In this document: positions 33,480 through 47,770 of the stretch, one piece after another
Position numbering within the stretch: the first letter of the stretch is position 1
Layout: the number at the start of each line of letters is the position of its first letter
NCBI RefSeq assembly: GCF_021155765.1
Contig: NC_060105.1
Coordinates: 4,278,001 to 4,342,000 of the forward strand
Source of the DNA: Diprion similis
Lineage: Eukaryota; Arthropoda; Insecta; Hymenoptera; Diprionidae
DNA length: 64,000 bases
Direction: 5' to 3'
Notes under the pieces: generated by a model
The model's database searches: none
The model's input: the letters and a program-made list of their open reading frames with translations, nothing else
Told to the model about the DNA's origin: nothing
Made by a program: the position numbers and the translations under genes

Positions 33480-36400
33480 ATTTTTGGCGAAAATTTCGAC
33501 GACTTTGAAAAGTGCTGCAATTAATTCTTTAGGGTACTATTCCGACGTGATTTTGCGAGAGGAATCGATCAATCGCAGTCCCGATACGCTGCGAGCAACA
33601 CCTGCAAAGTTACAGCCGAAAAACTGCAGATTTTCATCGTCATTTCTCTGCTGCTGGTCCTAGGCTATTTTTCATGTGTTTTCTGAGTTCCTGGGCGTCG
33701 AATTAGTCTAAAAAGCGTCATACGGATCGATTCCCAGACAAAAGATTTTTCTGCCAAAAAAAATCCAAGGCTAACCCCTTTGCATTTTTGGCGAAAATTT
33801 CGACGACTTTGAAAAGTGCTGCAATTAATTCTTTAGGGTACCATTCCGACGTGATTTTGCGAGAGGAATCGATCAACCGCAGTCCCGATACGCTGCGAGC
33901 AACACCTGCAAAGTTACAGCCGAAAAACTGCAGATTTTCATCGTCATTTCTCTGCTGCTGGTCCTAGCCTATTTTTCATGTGTTTTCTGAGTTCCTGGGC
34001 GTCGAATTAGTCTAAAAAGCGTCATACGGATCGATTCCCAGACAAAAGATTTTTCGGCCAAAAAAAATCCAAGGCTAACCCCTTTGCATTTTTGGCGAAA
34101 ATTTCGACGACTTTGAAAAGTGCTGCAATTAATTCTTTAGGGTACTATTCCGACGTGATTTTGCGAGAGGAATCGATCAATCGCAGTCCCGATACGCTGC
34201 GAGCAACACCTGCAAAGTTACAGCCGAAAAACTGCAGATTTTCATCGTCATTTCTCTGCTGCTGGTCCTAGGCTATTTTTCATGTGTTTTCTGAGTTCCT
34301 GGGCGTCGAATTAGTCTAAAAAGCGTCATACGGATCGATTCCCAGACAAAAGATTTTTCGGCCAAAAAAAATCCAAGGCTAACCCCTTTGCATTTTTGGC
34401 GAAAATTTCGACGACTTTGAAAAGTGCTGCAATTAATTCTTTAGGGTACTATTCCGACGTGATTTTGCGAGAGGAATCGATCAATCGCAGTCCCGATACG
34501 CTGCGAGCAACACCTGCAAAGTTACAGCCGAAAAACTGCAGATTTTCATCGTCATTTCTCTGCTGCTGGTCCTAGGCTATTTTTCATGTGTTTTCTGAGT
34601 TCCTGGGCGTCGAATTAGTCTAAAAAGCGTCATACGGATCGATTCCCAGACAAAAGATTTTTCGGCCAAAAAAAATCCAAGGCTAACCCCTTTGCATTTT
34701 TGGCGAAAATTTCGACGACTTTGAAAAGTGCTGCAATTAATTCTTTAGGGTACTATTCCGACGTGATTTAGCGAGAGGAATCGATCAATCGCAGTCCCGA
34801 TACGCTGCGAGCAACACCTGCAAAGTTACAGCCGAAAAACTGCAGATTTTCATCGTCATTTCTCTGCTGCTGGTCCTAGGCTATTTTTCATGTGTTTTCT
34901 GAGTTCCTGGGCGTCGAATTAGTCTAAAAAGCGTCATACGGATCGATTCCCAGACAAAAGATTTTTCGGCCAAAAAAAATCCAAGGCTAACCCCTTTGCA
35001 TTTTGGGCGAAAATTTCGACGACTTTGGAAAGTGCTGCAATTGTTTCTTTAGGGTACTTTTCCGACGTGATTTTGCGAGAGGAATCGATCTATCGCAGTC
35101 CCGATACGCTGCGAGCAACACCTGCAAAGTTACAGCCGAAAAACTGCAGATTTTCATCGTCATTTCTCTGCTGCTGGTCCTAGCCTATTTTTCATGTGTT
35201 TTCTGAGTTCCTGGGCGCCGAATTAGTCTAAAAAGCGTCATACGGATCGATTCCCAGACAAAAGATTTTTCGGCCAAAAAAAATCCAAGGCTAACCCCTT
35301 TGCATTTTTGGCGAAAATTTCGACGACTTTGAAAAGTGCTGCAATTAATTCTTTAGGGTACTATTCCGACGTGATTTTGCGAGAGGAATCGATCAATCGC
35401 AGTCCCGATACGCTGCGAGCAACGCCTGCAAAGTTACAGCCGAAAAACTGCAGATTTTCATCGTCATTTCTCTGCTGCTGGTCCTAGGCTATTTTTCATG
35501 TGTTTTCTGAGTTCCTGGGCGTCGAATTAGTCTAAAAAGCGTCATACGGATCGATTCCCAGACAAAAGATTTTTCGGCCAAAAAAAATCCAAGGCTAACC
35601 CCTTTGCATTTTTGGCGAAAATTTCGACGACTTTGAAAAGTGCTGCAATTAATTCTTTAGGGTACTATTCCGACGTGATTTTGCGAGAGGAATCGATCAA
35701 TCGCAGTCCCGATACGCTGCGAGCAACACCTGCAAAGTTACAGCCGAAAAACTGCAGATTTTCATCGTCATTTCTCTGCTGCTGGTCCTAGGCTATTTTT
35801 CATGTGTTTTCTGAGTTCCTGGGCGTCGAATTAGTCTAAAAAGCGTCATACGGATCGATTCCCAGACAAAAGATTTTTCGGCCAAAAAAAATCCAAGGCT
35901 AACCCCTTTGCATTTTTGGCGAAAATTTCGACGACTTTGAAAAGTGCTGCAATTAATTCTTTAGGGTACTATTCCGACGTGATTTTGCGAGAGGAATCGA
36001 TCAATCGCAGTCCCGATACGCTGCGAGCAACACCTGCAAAGTTACAGCCGAAAAACTGCAGATTTTCATCGTCATTTCTCTGCTGCTGGTCCTAGGCTAT
36101 TTTTCATGTGTTTTCTGAGTTCCTGGGCGTCGAATTAGTCTAAAAAGCGTCATACGGATCGATTCCCAGACAAAAGATTTTTCGGCCAAAAAAAATCCAA
36201 GGCTAACCCCTTTGCATTTTGGGCGAAAATTTCGACGACTTTGGAAAGTGCTGCAATTAATTCTTTAGGGTACTATTCCGACGTGATTTTGCGAGAGGAA
36301 TCGATCAATCGCAGTCCCGATACGCTGCGAGCAACACCTGCAAAGTTACAGCCGAAAAACTGCAGATTTTCATCGTCATTTCTCTGCTGCTGGTCCTAGG

Positions 36401-38940
36401 CTATTTTTCATGTGTTTTCTGAGTTCCTGGGCGTCGAATTAGTCTAAAAAGCGTCATACGGATCGATTCCCAGACAAAAGATTTTTCTGCCAAAAAAAAT
36501 CCAAGGCTAACCCCTTTGCATTTTTGGCGAAAATTTCGACGACTTTGAAAAGTGCTGCAATTAATTCTTTAGGGTACCATTCCGACGTGATTTTGCGAGA
36601 GGAATCGATCAACCGCAGTCCCGATACGCTGCGAGCAACACCTGCAAAGTTACAGCCGAAAAACTGCAGATTTTCATCGTCATTTCTCTGCTGCTGGTCC
36701 TAGCCTATTTTTCATGTGTTTTCTGAGTTCCTGGGCGTCGAATTAGTCTAAAAAGCGTCATACGGATCGATTCCCAGACAAAAGATTTTTCGGCCAAAAA
36801 AAATCCAAGGCTAACCCCTTTGCATTTTTGGCGAAAATTTCGACGACTTTGAAAAGTGCTGCAATTAATTCTTTAGGGTACTATTCCGACGTGATTTTGC
36901 GAGAGGAATCGATCAATCGCAGTCCCGATACGCTGCGAGCAACACCTGCAAAGTTACAGCCGAAAAACTGCAGATTTTCATCGTCATTTCTCTGCTGCTG
37001 GTCCTAGGCTATTTTTCATGTGTTTTCTGAGTTCCTGGGCGTCGAATTAGTCTAAAAAGCGTCATACGGATCGATTCCCAGACAAAAGATTTTTCGGCCA
37101 AAAAAAATCCAAGGCTAACCCCTTTGCATTTTTGGCGAAAATTTCGACGACTTTGAAAAGTGCTGCAATTAATTCTTTAGGGTACTATTCCGACGTGATT
37201 TTGCGAGAGGAATCGATCAATCGCAGTCCCGATACGCTGCGAGCAACACCTGCAAAGTTACAGCCGAAAAACTGCAGATTTTCATCGTCATTTCTCTGCT
37301 GCTGGTCCTAGGCTATTTTTCATGTGTTTTCTGAGTTCCTGGGCGTCGAATTAGTCTAAAAAGCGTCATACGGATCGATTCCCAGACAAAAGATTTTTCG
37401 GCCAAAAAAAATCCAAGGCTAACCCCTTTGCATTTTTGGCGAAAATTTCGACGACTTTGAAAAGTGCTGCAATTAATTCTTTAGGGTACTATTCCGACGT
37501 GATTTTGCGAGAGGAATCGATCAATCGCAGTCCCGATACGCTGCGAGCAACACCTGCAAAGTTACAGCCGAAAAACTGCAGATTTTCATCGTCATTTCTC
37601 TGCTGCTGGTCCTAGGCTATTTTTCATGTGTTTTCTGAGTTCCTGGGCGTCGAATTAGTCTAAAAAGCGTCATACGGATCGATTCCCAGACAAAAGATTT
37701 TTCGGCCAAAAAAAATCCAAGGCTAACCCCTTTGCATTTTGGGCGAAAATTTCGACGACTTTGGAAAGTGCTGCAATTGTTTCTTTAGGGTACTTTTCCG
37801 ACGTGATTTTGCAAGAGGAATCGATCTATCGCAGTCCCGATACGCTGCGAGCAACACCTGCAAAGTTACAGCCGAAAAACTGCAGATTTTCATCGTCATT
37901 TCTCTGCTGCTGGTCCTAGGCTATTTTTCATGTGTTTTCTGAGTTCCTGGGCGTCGAATTAGTCTAAAAAGCGTCATACGGATCGATTCCCAGACAAAAG
38001 ATTTTTCGGCCAAAAAAAATCCAAGGCTAACCCCTTTGCATTTTGGGCGAAAATTTCGACGACTTTGGAAAGTGCTGCAATTGTTTCTTTAGGGTACTTT
38101 TCCGACGTGATTTTGCGAGAGGAATCGATCTATCGCAGTCCCGATACGCTGCGAGCAACACCTGCAAAGTTACAGCCGAAAAACTGCAGATTTTCATCGT
38201 CATTTCTCTGCTGCTGGTCCTAGGCTATTTTTCATGTGTTTTCTGAGTTCCTGGGCGTCGAATTAGTCTAAAAAGCGTCATACGGATCGATTCCCAGACA
38301 AAAGATTTTTCGGCCAAAAAAAATCCAAGGCTAACCCCTTTGCATTTTTGGCGAAAATTTCGACGACTTTGAAAAGTGCTGCAACTAATTCTTTAGGGTA
38401 CTATTCCGACGTGATTTTGCGAGAGGAATCGATCAATCGCAGTCCCGATACGCTGCGAGCAACACCTGCAAAGTTACAGCCGAAAAACTGCAGATTTTCA
38501 TCGTCATTTCTCTGCTGCTGGTCCTAGGCTATTTTTCATGTGTTTTCTGAGTTCCTGGGCGTCGAATTAGTCTAAAAAGCGTCATACGGATCGATTCCCA
38601 GACAAAAGATTTTTCGTCCAAAAAAAATCCAAGGCTAACCCCTTTGCATTTTTGGCGTAAATTTCGACGACTTTGAAAAGTGCTGCAATTAATTCTTTAG
38701 GGTACTATTCCGACGTGATTTTGCGAGAGGAATCGATCAATCGCAGTCCCGATACGCTGCGAGCAACACCTGCAAAGTTACAGCCGAAAAACTGCAGATT
38801 TTCATCGTCATTTCTCTGCTGCTGGTCCTAGGCTATTTTTCATGTGTTTTCTGAGTTCCTGGGCGTCGAATTAGTCTAAAAAGCGTCATACGGATCGATT
38901 CCCAGACAAAAGATTTTTCGGCCAAAAAAAATCCAAGGCT
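33480..38940. repeat. Nine-monomer (2,736-bp) duplicated block
   Basis: Variant markers recur at 2,736 bases (9 x 304): ATTTTTCTGCC at 33,752 and 36,488, GGTACCATTCC near 33,841 and 36,577, GTCCTAGCCTAT at about 33,967 and 36,703, and the TTTTGGGCG with GGAAAG monomer at 35,003 and 37,739. Boundaries are approximate, and private changes such as GATTTAGCG near 34,768 show later divergence. Confidence 0.6.
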
Positions 38941-39866
38941 AACCCCTTTGCATTTTTGGCGAAAATTTCGACGACTTTGAAAAGTGCTGCAATTAATTCT
39001 TTAGGGTACTATTCCGACGTGATTTTGCGAGAGGAATCGATCAATCGCAGTCCCGATACGCTGCGAGCAACACCTGCAAAGTTACAGCCGAAAAACTGCA
39101 GATTTTCATCGTCATTTCTCTGCTGCTGGTCCTAGGCTATTTTTCATGTGTTTTCTGAGTTCCTGGGCGTCGAATTAGTCTAAAAAGCGTCATACGGATC
39201 GATTCCCAGACTAAAGATTTTTCGGCCAAAAAAAATCCAAGGCTAACCCCTTTGCATTTTTGGCGAAAATTTCGACGACTTTGAAAAGTGCTGCAATTAA
39301 TTCTTTAGGGTACTATTCCGACGTGATTTTGCGAGAGGAATCGATCAATCGCAGTCCCGATACGCTGCGAGCAACACCTGCAAAGTTACAGCCGAAAAAC
39401 TGCAGATTTTCATCGTCATTTCTCTGCTGCTGGTCCTAGGCTATTTTTCATGTGTTTTCTGAGTTCCTGGGCGTCGAATTAGTCTAAAAAGCGTCATACG
39501 GATCGATTCCCAGACAAAAGATTTTTCGGCCAAAAAAAATCCAAGGCTAACCCCTTTGCATTTTTGGCGAAAATTTCGACGACTTTGAAAAGTGCTGCAA
39601 TTAATTCTTTAGGGTACCATTCCGACGTGATTTTGCGAGAGGAATCGATCAACCGCAGTCCCGATACGCTGCGAGCAACACCTGCAAAGTTACAGCCGAA
39701 AAACTGCAGATTTTCATCGTCATTTCTCTGCTGCTGGTCCTAGGCTATTTTTCATGTGTTTTCTGAGTTCCTGGGCGTCGAATTAGTCTAAAAAGCGTCA
39801 TACGGATCGATTCCCAGACAAAAGATTTTTCGGCCAAAAAAAATCCAAGGCTAACCCCTTTGCATT

Positions 39867-42800
39867 TTGGGCGAAAATTTCGACGACTTTGAAAAGTGCT
39901 GCAATTGTTTCTTTAGGGTACTTTTCCGACGTGATTTTGCGAGAGGAATCGATCTATCGCAGTCCCGATACGCTGCGAGCAACACCTGCAAAGTTACAGC
40001 CGAAAAACTGCAGATTTTCATCGTCATTTCTCTGCTGCTGGTCCTAGCCTATTTTTCATGTGTTTTCTGAGTTCCTGGGCGTCGAATTAGTCTAAAAAGC
40101 GTCATACGGATCGATTCCCAGACAAAAGATTTTTCGGCCAAAAAAAATCCAAGGCTAACCCCTTTGCATTTTTGGCGAAAATTTCGACGACTTTGAAAAG
40201 TGCTGCAATTAATTCTTTAGGGTACTATTCCGACGTGATTTTGCGAGAGGAATCGATCAATCGCAGTCCCGATACGCTGCGAGCAACACCTGCAAAGTTA
40301 CAGCCGAAAAACTGCAGATTTTCATCGTCATTTCTCTGCTGCTGGTCCTAGGCTATTTTTCATGTGTTTTCTGAGTTCCTGGGGGTCGAATTAGTCTAAA
40401 AAGCGTCATACGGATCGATTCCCAGACAAAAGATTTTTCGGCCAAAAAAAATCCAAGGCTAACCCCTTTGCATTTTGGGCGAAAATTTCGACGACTTTGA
40501 AAAGTGCTGCAATTGTTTCTTTAGGGTACTATTCCGACGTGATTTTGCGAGAGGAATCGATCTATCGCAGTCCCGATACGCTGCGAGCAACACCTGCAAA
40601 GTTACAGCCGAAAAACTGCAGATTTTCATCGTCATTTCTCTGCTGCTGGTCCTAGGCTATTTTTCATGTGTTTTCTGAGTTCCTGGGCGTCGAATTAGTC
40701 TAAAAAGCGTCATACGGATCGATTCCCAGACAAAAGATTTTTCGGCCAAAAAAAATCCAAGGCTAACCCCTTTGCATTTTTGGCGAAAATTTCGACGACT
40801 TTGAAAAGTGCTGCAATTAATTCTTTAGGGTACTATTCCGACGTGATTTTGCGAGAGGAATCGATCAATCGCAGTCCCGATACGCTGCGAGCAACACCTG
40901 CAAAGTTACAGCCGAAAAACTGCAGATTTCCATCGTCATTTCTCTGCTGCTGGTCCTAGGCTATTTTTCATGTGTTTTCTGAGTTCCTGGGCGTCGAATT
41001 AGTCTAAAAAGCGTCATACGGATCGATTCCCAGACAAAAGATTTTTCGGCCAAAAAAAATCCAAGGCTAACCCCTTTGCATTTTTGGCGAAAATTTCGAC
41101 GACTTTGAAAAATGCTGCAATTAATTCTTTAGGGTACCATTCCGACGTGATTTTGCGAGAGGAATCGATCAACCGCAGTCCCGATACGCTGCGAGCAACA
41201 CCTGCAAAGTTACAGCCGAAAAACTGCAGATTTTCATCGTCATTTCTCTGCTGCTGGTCCTAGGCTATTTTTCATGTGTTTTCTGAGTTCCTGGGCGTCG
41301 AATTAGTCTAAAAAGCGTCATACGGATCGATTCCCAGACAAAAGATTTTTCGGCCAAAAAAAATCCAAGGCTAACCCCTTTGCATTTTTGGCGAAAATTT
41401 CGACGACTTTGAAAAGTGCTGCAATTAATTCTTTAGGGTACTATTCCGACGTGATTTTGCGAGAGGAATCGATCAATCGCAGTCCCGATACGCTGCGAGC
41501 AACACCTGCAAAGTTACAGCCGAAAAACTGCAGATTTTCATCGTCATTTCTCTGCTGCTGGTCCTAGGCTATTTTTCATGTGTTTTCTGAGTTCCTGGGC
41601 GTCGAATTAGTCTAAAAAGCGTCATACGGATCGATTCCCAGACAAAAGATTTTTCGGCCAAAAAAAATCCAAGGCTAACCCCTTTGCATTTTTGGCGAAA
41701 ATTTCGACGACTTTGAAAAGTGCTGCAATTAATTCTTTAGGGTACCATTCCGACGTGATTTTGCGAGAGGAATCGATCAACCGCAGTCCCGATACGCTGC
41801 GAGCAACACCTGCAAAGTTACAGCCGAAAAACTGCAGATTTTCATCGTCATTTCTCTGCTGCTGGTCCTAGGCTATTTTTCATGTGTTTTCTGAGTTCCT
41901 GGGCGTCGAATTAGTCTAAAAAGCGTCATACGGATCGATTCCCAGACAAAAGATTTTTCGGCCAAAAAAAATCCAAGGCTAACCCCTTTGCATTTTGGGC
42001 GAAAATTTCGACGACTTTGAAAAGTGCTGCAATTGTTTCTTTAGGGTACTTTTCCGACGTGATTTTGCGAGAGGAATCGATCTATCGCAGTCCCGATACG
42101 CTGCGAGCAACACCTGCAAAGTTACAGCCGAAAAACTGCAGATTTTCATCGTCATTTCTCTGCTGCTGGTCCTAGCCTATTTTTCATGTGTTTTCTGAGT
42201 TCCTGGGCGTCGAATTAGTCTAAAAAGCGTCATACGGATCGATTCCCAGACAAAAGATTTTTCGGCCAAAAAAAATCCAAGGCTAACCCCTTTGCATTTT
42301 TGGCGAAAATTTCGACGACTTTGAAAAGTGCTGCAATTAATTCTTTAGGGTACTATTCCGACGTGATTTTGCGAGAGGAATCGATCAATCGCAGTCCCGA
42401 TACGCTGCGAGCAACACCTGCAAAGTTACAGCCGAAAAACTGCAGATTTTCATCGTCATTTCTCTGCTGCTGGTCCTAGGCTATTTTTCATGTGTTTTCT
42501 GAGTTCCTGGGGGTCGAATTAGTCTAAAAAGCGTCATACGGATCGATTCCCAGACAAAAGATTTTTCGGCCAAAAAAAATCCAAGGCTAACCCCTTTGCA
42601 TTTTGGGCGAAAATTTCGACGACTTTGAAAAGTGCTGCAATTGTTTCTTTAGGGTACTATTCCGACGTGATTTTGCGAGAGGAATCGATCTATCGCAGTC
42701 CCGATACGCTGCGAGCAACACCTGCAAAGTTACAGCCGAAAAACTGCAGATTTTCATCGTCATTTCTCTGCTGCTGGTCCTAGGCTATTTTTCATGTGTT

Positions 42801-45642
42801 TTCTGAGTTCCTGGGCGTCGAATTAGTCTAAAAAGCGTCATACGGATCGATTCCCAGACAAAAGATTTTTCGGCCAAAAAAAATCCAAGGCTAACCCCTT
42901 TGCATTTTTGGCGAAAATTTCGACGACTTTGAAAAGTGCTGCAATTAATTCTTTAGGGTACTATTCCGACGTGATTTTGCGAGAGGAATCGATCAATCGC
43001 AGTCCCGATACGCTGCGAGCAACACCTGCAAAGTTACAGCCGAAAAACTGCAGATTTCCATCGTCATTTCTCTGCTGCTGGTCCTAGGCTATTTTTCATG
43101 TGTTTTCTGAGTTCCTGGGCGTCGAATTAGTCTAAAAAGCGTCATACGGATCGATTCCCAGACAAAAGATTTTTCGGCCAAAAAAAATCCAAGGCTAACC
43201 CCTTTGCATTTTTGGCGAAAATTTCGACGACTTTGAAAAGTGCTGCAATTAATTCTTTAGGGTACCATTCCGACGTGATTTTGCGAGAGGAATCGATCAA
43301 CCGCAGTCCCGATACGCTGCGAGCAACACCTGCAAAGTTACAGCCGAAAAACTGCAGATTTTCATCGTCATTTCTCTGCTGCTGGTCCTAGGCTATTTTT
43401 CATGTGTTTTCTGAGTTCCTGGGCGTCGAATTAGTCTAAAAAGCGTCATACGGATCGATTCCCAGACAAAAGATTTTTCGGCCAAAAAAAATCCAAGGCT
43501 AACCCCTTTGCATTTTTGGCGAAAATTTCGACGACTTTGAAAAGTGCTGCAATTAATTCTTTAGGGTACTATTCCGACGTGATTTTGCGAGAGGAATCGA
43601 TCAATCGCAGTCCCGATACGCTGCGAGCAACACCTGCAAAGTTACAGCCGAAAAACTGCAGATTTTCATCGTCATTTCTCTGCTGCTGGTCCTAGGCTAT
43701 TTTTCATGTGTTTTCTGAGTTCCTGGGCGTCGAATTAGTCTAAAAAGCGTCATACGGATCGATTCCCAGACAAAAGATTTTTCGGCCAAAAAAAATCCAA
43801 GGCTAACCCCTTTGCATTTTTGGCGAAAATTTCGACGACTTTGAAAAGTGCTGCAATTAATTCTTTAGGGTACCATTCCGACGTGATTTTGCGAGAGGAA
43901 TCGATCAACCGCAGTCCCGATACGCTGCGAGCAACACCTGCAAAGTTACAGCCGAAAAACTGCAGATTTTCATCGTCATTTCTCTGCTGCTGGTCCTAGG
44001 CTATTTTTCATGTGTTTTCTGAGTTCCTGGGCGTCGAATTAGTCTAAAAAGCGTCATACGGATCGATTCCCAGACAAAAGATTTTTCGGCCAAAAAAAAT
44101 CCAAGGCTAACCCCTTTGCATTTTGGGCGAAAATTTCGACGACTTTGAAAAGTGCTGCAATTGTTTCTTTAGGGTACTTTTCCGACGTGATTTTGCGAGA
44201 GGAATCGATCTATCGCAGTCCCGATACGCTGCGAGCAACACCTGCAAAGTTACAGCCGAAAAACTGCAGATTTTCATCGTCATTTCTCTGCTGCTGGTCC
44301 TAGCCTATTTTTCATGTGTTTTCTGAGTTCCTGGGCGTCGAATTAGTCTAAAAAGCGTCATACGGATCGATTCCCAGACAAAAGATTTTTCGGCCAAAAA
44401 AAATCCAAGGCTAACCCCTTTGCATTTTTGGCGAAAATTTCGACGACTTTAAAAAGTGCTGCAATTGATTCTTTAGGGTACTATTCCGACGTGATTTTGC
44501 GAGAGGAATCGATCAATCGCAGTCCCGATACGCTGCGAGCAACACCTGCAAAGTTACAGCCGAAAAACTGCAGATTTTCATCGTCATTTCTCTGCTGCTG
44601 GTCCTAGGCTATTTTTCATGTGTTTTCTGAGTTCCTGGGGGTCGAATTAGTCTAAAAAGCGTCATACGGATCGATTCCCAGACAAAAGATTTTTCGGCCA
44701 AAAAAAATCCAAGGCTAACCCCTTTGCATTTTGGGCGAAAATTTCGACGACTTTGAAAAGTGCTGCAATTGTTTCTTTAGGGTACTATTCCGACGTGATT
44801 TTGCGAGAGGAATCGATCTATCGCAGTCCCGATACGCTGCGAGCAACACCTGCAAAGTTACAGCCGAAAAACTGCAGATTTTCATCGTCATTTCTCTGCT
44901 GCTGGTCCTAGGCTATTTTTCATGTGTTTTCTGAGTTCCTGGGCGTCGAATTAGTCTAAAAAGCGTCATACGGATCGATTCCCAGACAAAAGATTTTTCG
45001 GCCAAAAAAAATCCAAGGCTAACCCCTTTGCATTTTTGGCGAAAATTTCGACGACTTTGAAAAGTGCTGCAATTAATTCTTTAGGGTACTATTCCGACGT
45101 GATTTTGCGAGAGGAATCGATCAATCGCAGTCCCGATACGCTGCGAGCAACACCTGCAAAGTTACAGCCGAAAAACTGCAGATTTCCATCGTCATTTCTC
45201 TGCTGCTGGTCCTAGGCTATTTTTCATGTGTTTTCTGAGTTCCTGGGCGTCGAATTAGTCTAAAAAGCGTCATACGGATCGATTCCCAGACAAAAGATTT
45301 TTCGGCCAAAAAAAATCCAAGGCTAACCCCTTTGCATTTTTGGCGAAAATTTCGACGACTTTGAAAAGTGCTGCAATTAATTCTTTAGGGTACCATTCCG
45401 ACGTGATTTTGCGAGAGGAATCGATCAACCGCAGTCCCGATACGCTGCGAGCAACACCTGCAAAGTTACAGCCGAAAAACTGCAGATTTTCATCGTCATT
45501 TCTCTGCTGCTGGTCCTAGGCTATTTTTCATGTGTTTTCTGAGTTCCTGGGCGTCGAATTAGTCTAAAAAGCGTCATACGGATCGATTCCCAGACAAAAG
45601 ATTTTTCGGCCAAAAAAAATCCAAGGCTAACCCCTTTGCATT
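39867..45642. repeat. Seven-monomer (2,128-bp) higher-order repeat
   Basis: The order of variant monomers repeats every 2,128 bases (7 x 304). The TTTTGGGCG-type monomers fall at 39,867 and 40,475, then 41,995 and 42,603, then 44,123 and 44,731. GGGGGTCGAATT precedes the second of each pair. ATTTCCATCG follows in the next unit, and GGTACCATTCC with CAACCGC comes after that. The third copy is cut short after five units, when the next TTTTGGGCG monomer appears at 45,643. There are about 2.7 copies. Confidence 0.85.
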
Positions 45643-47770
45643 TTGGGCGAAAATTTCGACGACTTTGAAAAGTGCTGCAATTGTTTCTTTAGGGTACTTT
45701 TCCGACGTGATTTTGCGAGAGGAATCGATCTATCGCAGTCCCGATACGCTGCGAGCAACACCTGCAAAGTTACAGCCGAAAAACTGCAGATTTTCATCGT
45801 CATTTCTCTGCTGCTGGTCCTAGCCTATTTTTCATGTGTTTTCTGAGTTCCTGGGCGTCGAATTAGTCTAAAAAGCGTCATACGGATCGATTCCCAGACA
45901 AAAGATTTTTCGGCCAAAAAAAATCCAAGGCTAACCCCTTTGCATTTTTGGCGAAAATTTCGACGACTTTGAAAAGTGCTGCAATTAATTCTTTAGGGTA
46001 CTATTCCGACGTGATTTTGCGAGAGGAATCGATCAATCGCAGTCCCGATACGCTGCGAGCAACACCTGCAAAGTTACAGCCGAGAAACTGCAGATTTCCA
46101 TCGTCATTTCTCTGCTGCTGGTCCTAGGCTATTTTTCATGTGTTTTCTGAGTTCCTGGGCGTCGAATTAGTCTAAAAAGCGTCATACGGATCGATTCCCA
46201 GACTAAAGATTTTTCGGCCAAAAAAAATCCAAGGCTAACCCCTTTGCATTTTTGGCGAAAATTTCGACGACTTTGAAAAGTGCTGCAATTAATTCTTGAG
46301 GGTACTATTCCGACGTGATTTTGCGAGAGGAATCGATCAATCGCAGTCCCGATACGCTGCGAGCAACGCCTGCAAAGTTACAGCCGAAAAACTGCAGATT
46401 TTCATCGTCATTTCTCTGCTGCTGGTCCTAGGCTATTTTTCATGTGTTTTCTGAGTTCCTGGGCGTCGAATTAGTCTGAAAAGCGTCATACGGATCGATT
46501 CCCAGACAAAAGATTTTTCGGCCAAAAAAAATCCAAGGCTAACCCCTTTGCATTTTTGGCGAAAATTTCGACGACTTTGAAAAGTGCTGCAACTAATTCT
46601 TTAGGGTACTATTCCGACGTGATTTTGCGAGAGGAATCGATCAATCGCAGTCCCGATACGCTGCGAGCAACACCTGCAAAGTTACAGCCGAAAAACTGCA
46701 GATTTTCATCGTCATTTCTCTGCTGCTGGTCCTAGGCTATTTTTCATGTGTTTTCTGAGTTCCTGGGCGTCGAATTAGTCTAAAAAGCGTCATACGGATC
46801 GATTCCCAGACAAAAGATTTTTCGTCCAAAAAAAATCCAAGGCTAACCCCTTTGCATTTTTGGCGTAAATTTCGACGACTTTGAAAAGTGCTGCAATCAA
46901 TTCTTTAGGGTACTATTCCGACGTGATTTTGCGAGAGGAATCGATCAATCGCAGTCCCGATACGCTGCGAGCAACACCTGCAAAGTTACAGCCGAAAAAC
47001 TGCAGATTTTCATCGTCATTTCTCTGCTGCTGGTCCTAGCCTATTTTTCATGTGTTTTCTGAGTTCCTGGGCGTCGAATTAGTCTAAAAAGCGTCATACG
47101 GATCGATTCCCAGACAAAAGATTTTTCGGCCAAAAAAAATCCAAGGCTAACCCCTTTGCATTTTTGGCGAAAATTTCGACGACTTTGAAAAGTGCTGCAA
47201 TTAATTCTTTAGGGTACTATTCCGACGTGATTTTGCGAGAGGAATCGATCAATCGCAGTCCCGATACGCTGCGAGCAACACCTGCAAAGTTACAGCCGAA
47301 AAACTGCAGATTTTCATCGTCATTTCTCTGCTGCTGGTCCTAGGCTATTTTTCATGTGTTTTCTGAGTTCCTGGGGGTCGAATTAGTCTAAAAAGCGTCA
47401 TACGGATCGATTCCCAGACAAAAGATTTTTCGGCCAAAAAAAATCCAAGGCTAACCCCTTTGCATTTTGGGCGAAAATTTCGACGACTTTGAAAAGTGCT
47501 GCAATTGTTTCTTTAGGGTACTATTCCGACGTGATTTTGCGAGAGGAATCGATCTATCGCAGTCCCGATACGCTGCGAGCAACACCTGCAAAGTTACAGC
47601 CGAAAAACTGCAGATTTTCATCGTCATTTCTCTGCTGCTGGTCCTAGGCTATTTTTCATGTGTTTTCTGAGTTCCTGGGCGTCGAATTAGTCTAAAAAGC
47701 GTCATACGGATCGATTCCCAGACAAAAGATTTTTCGGCCAAAAAAAATCCAAGGCTAACCCCTTTGCATT

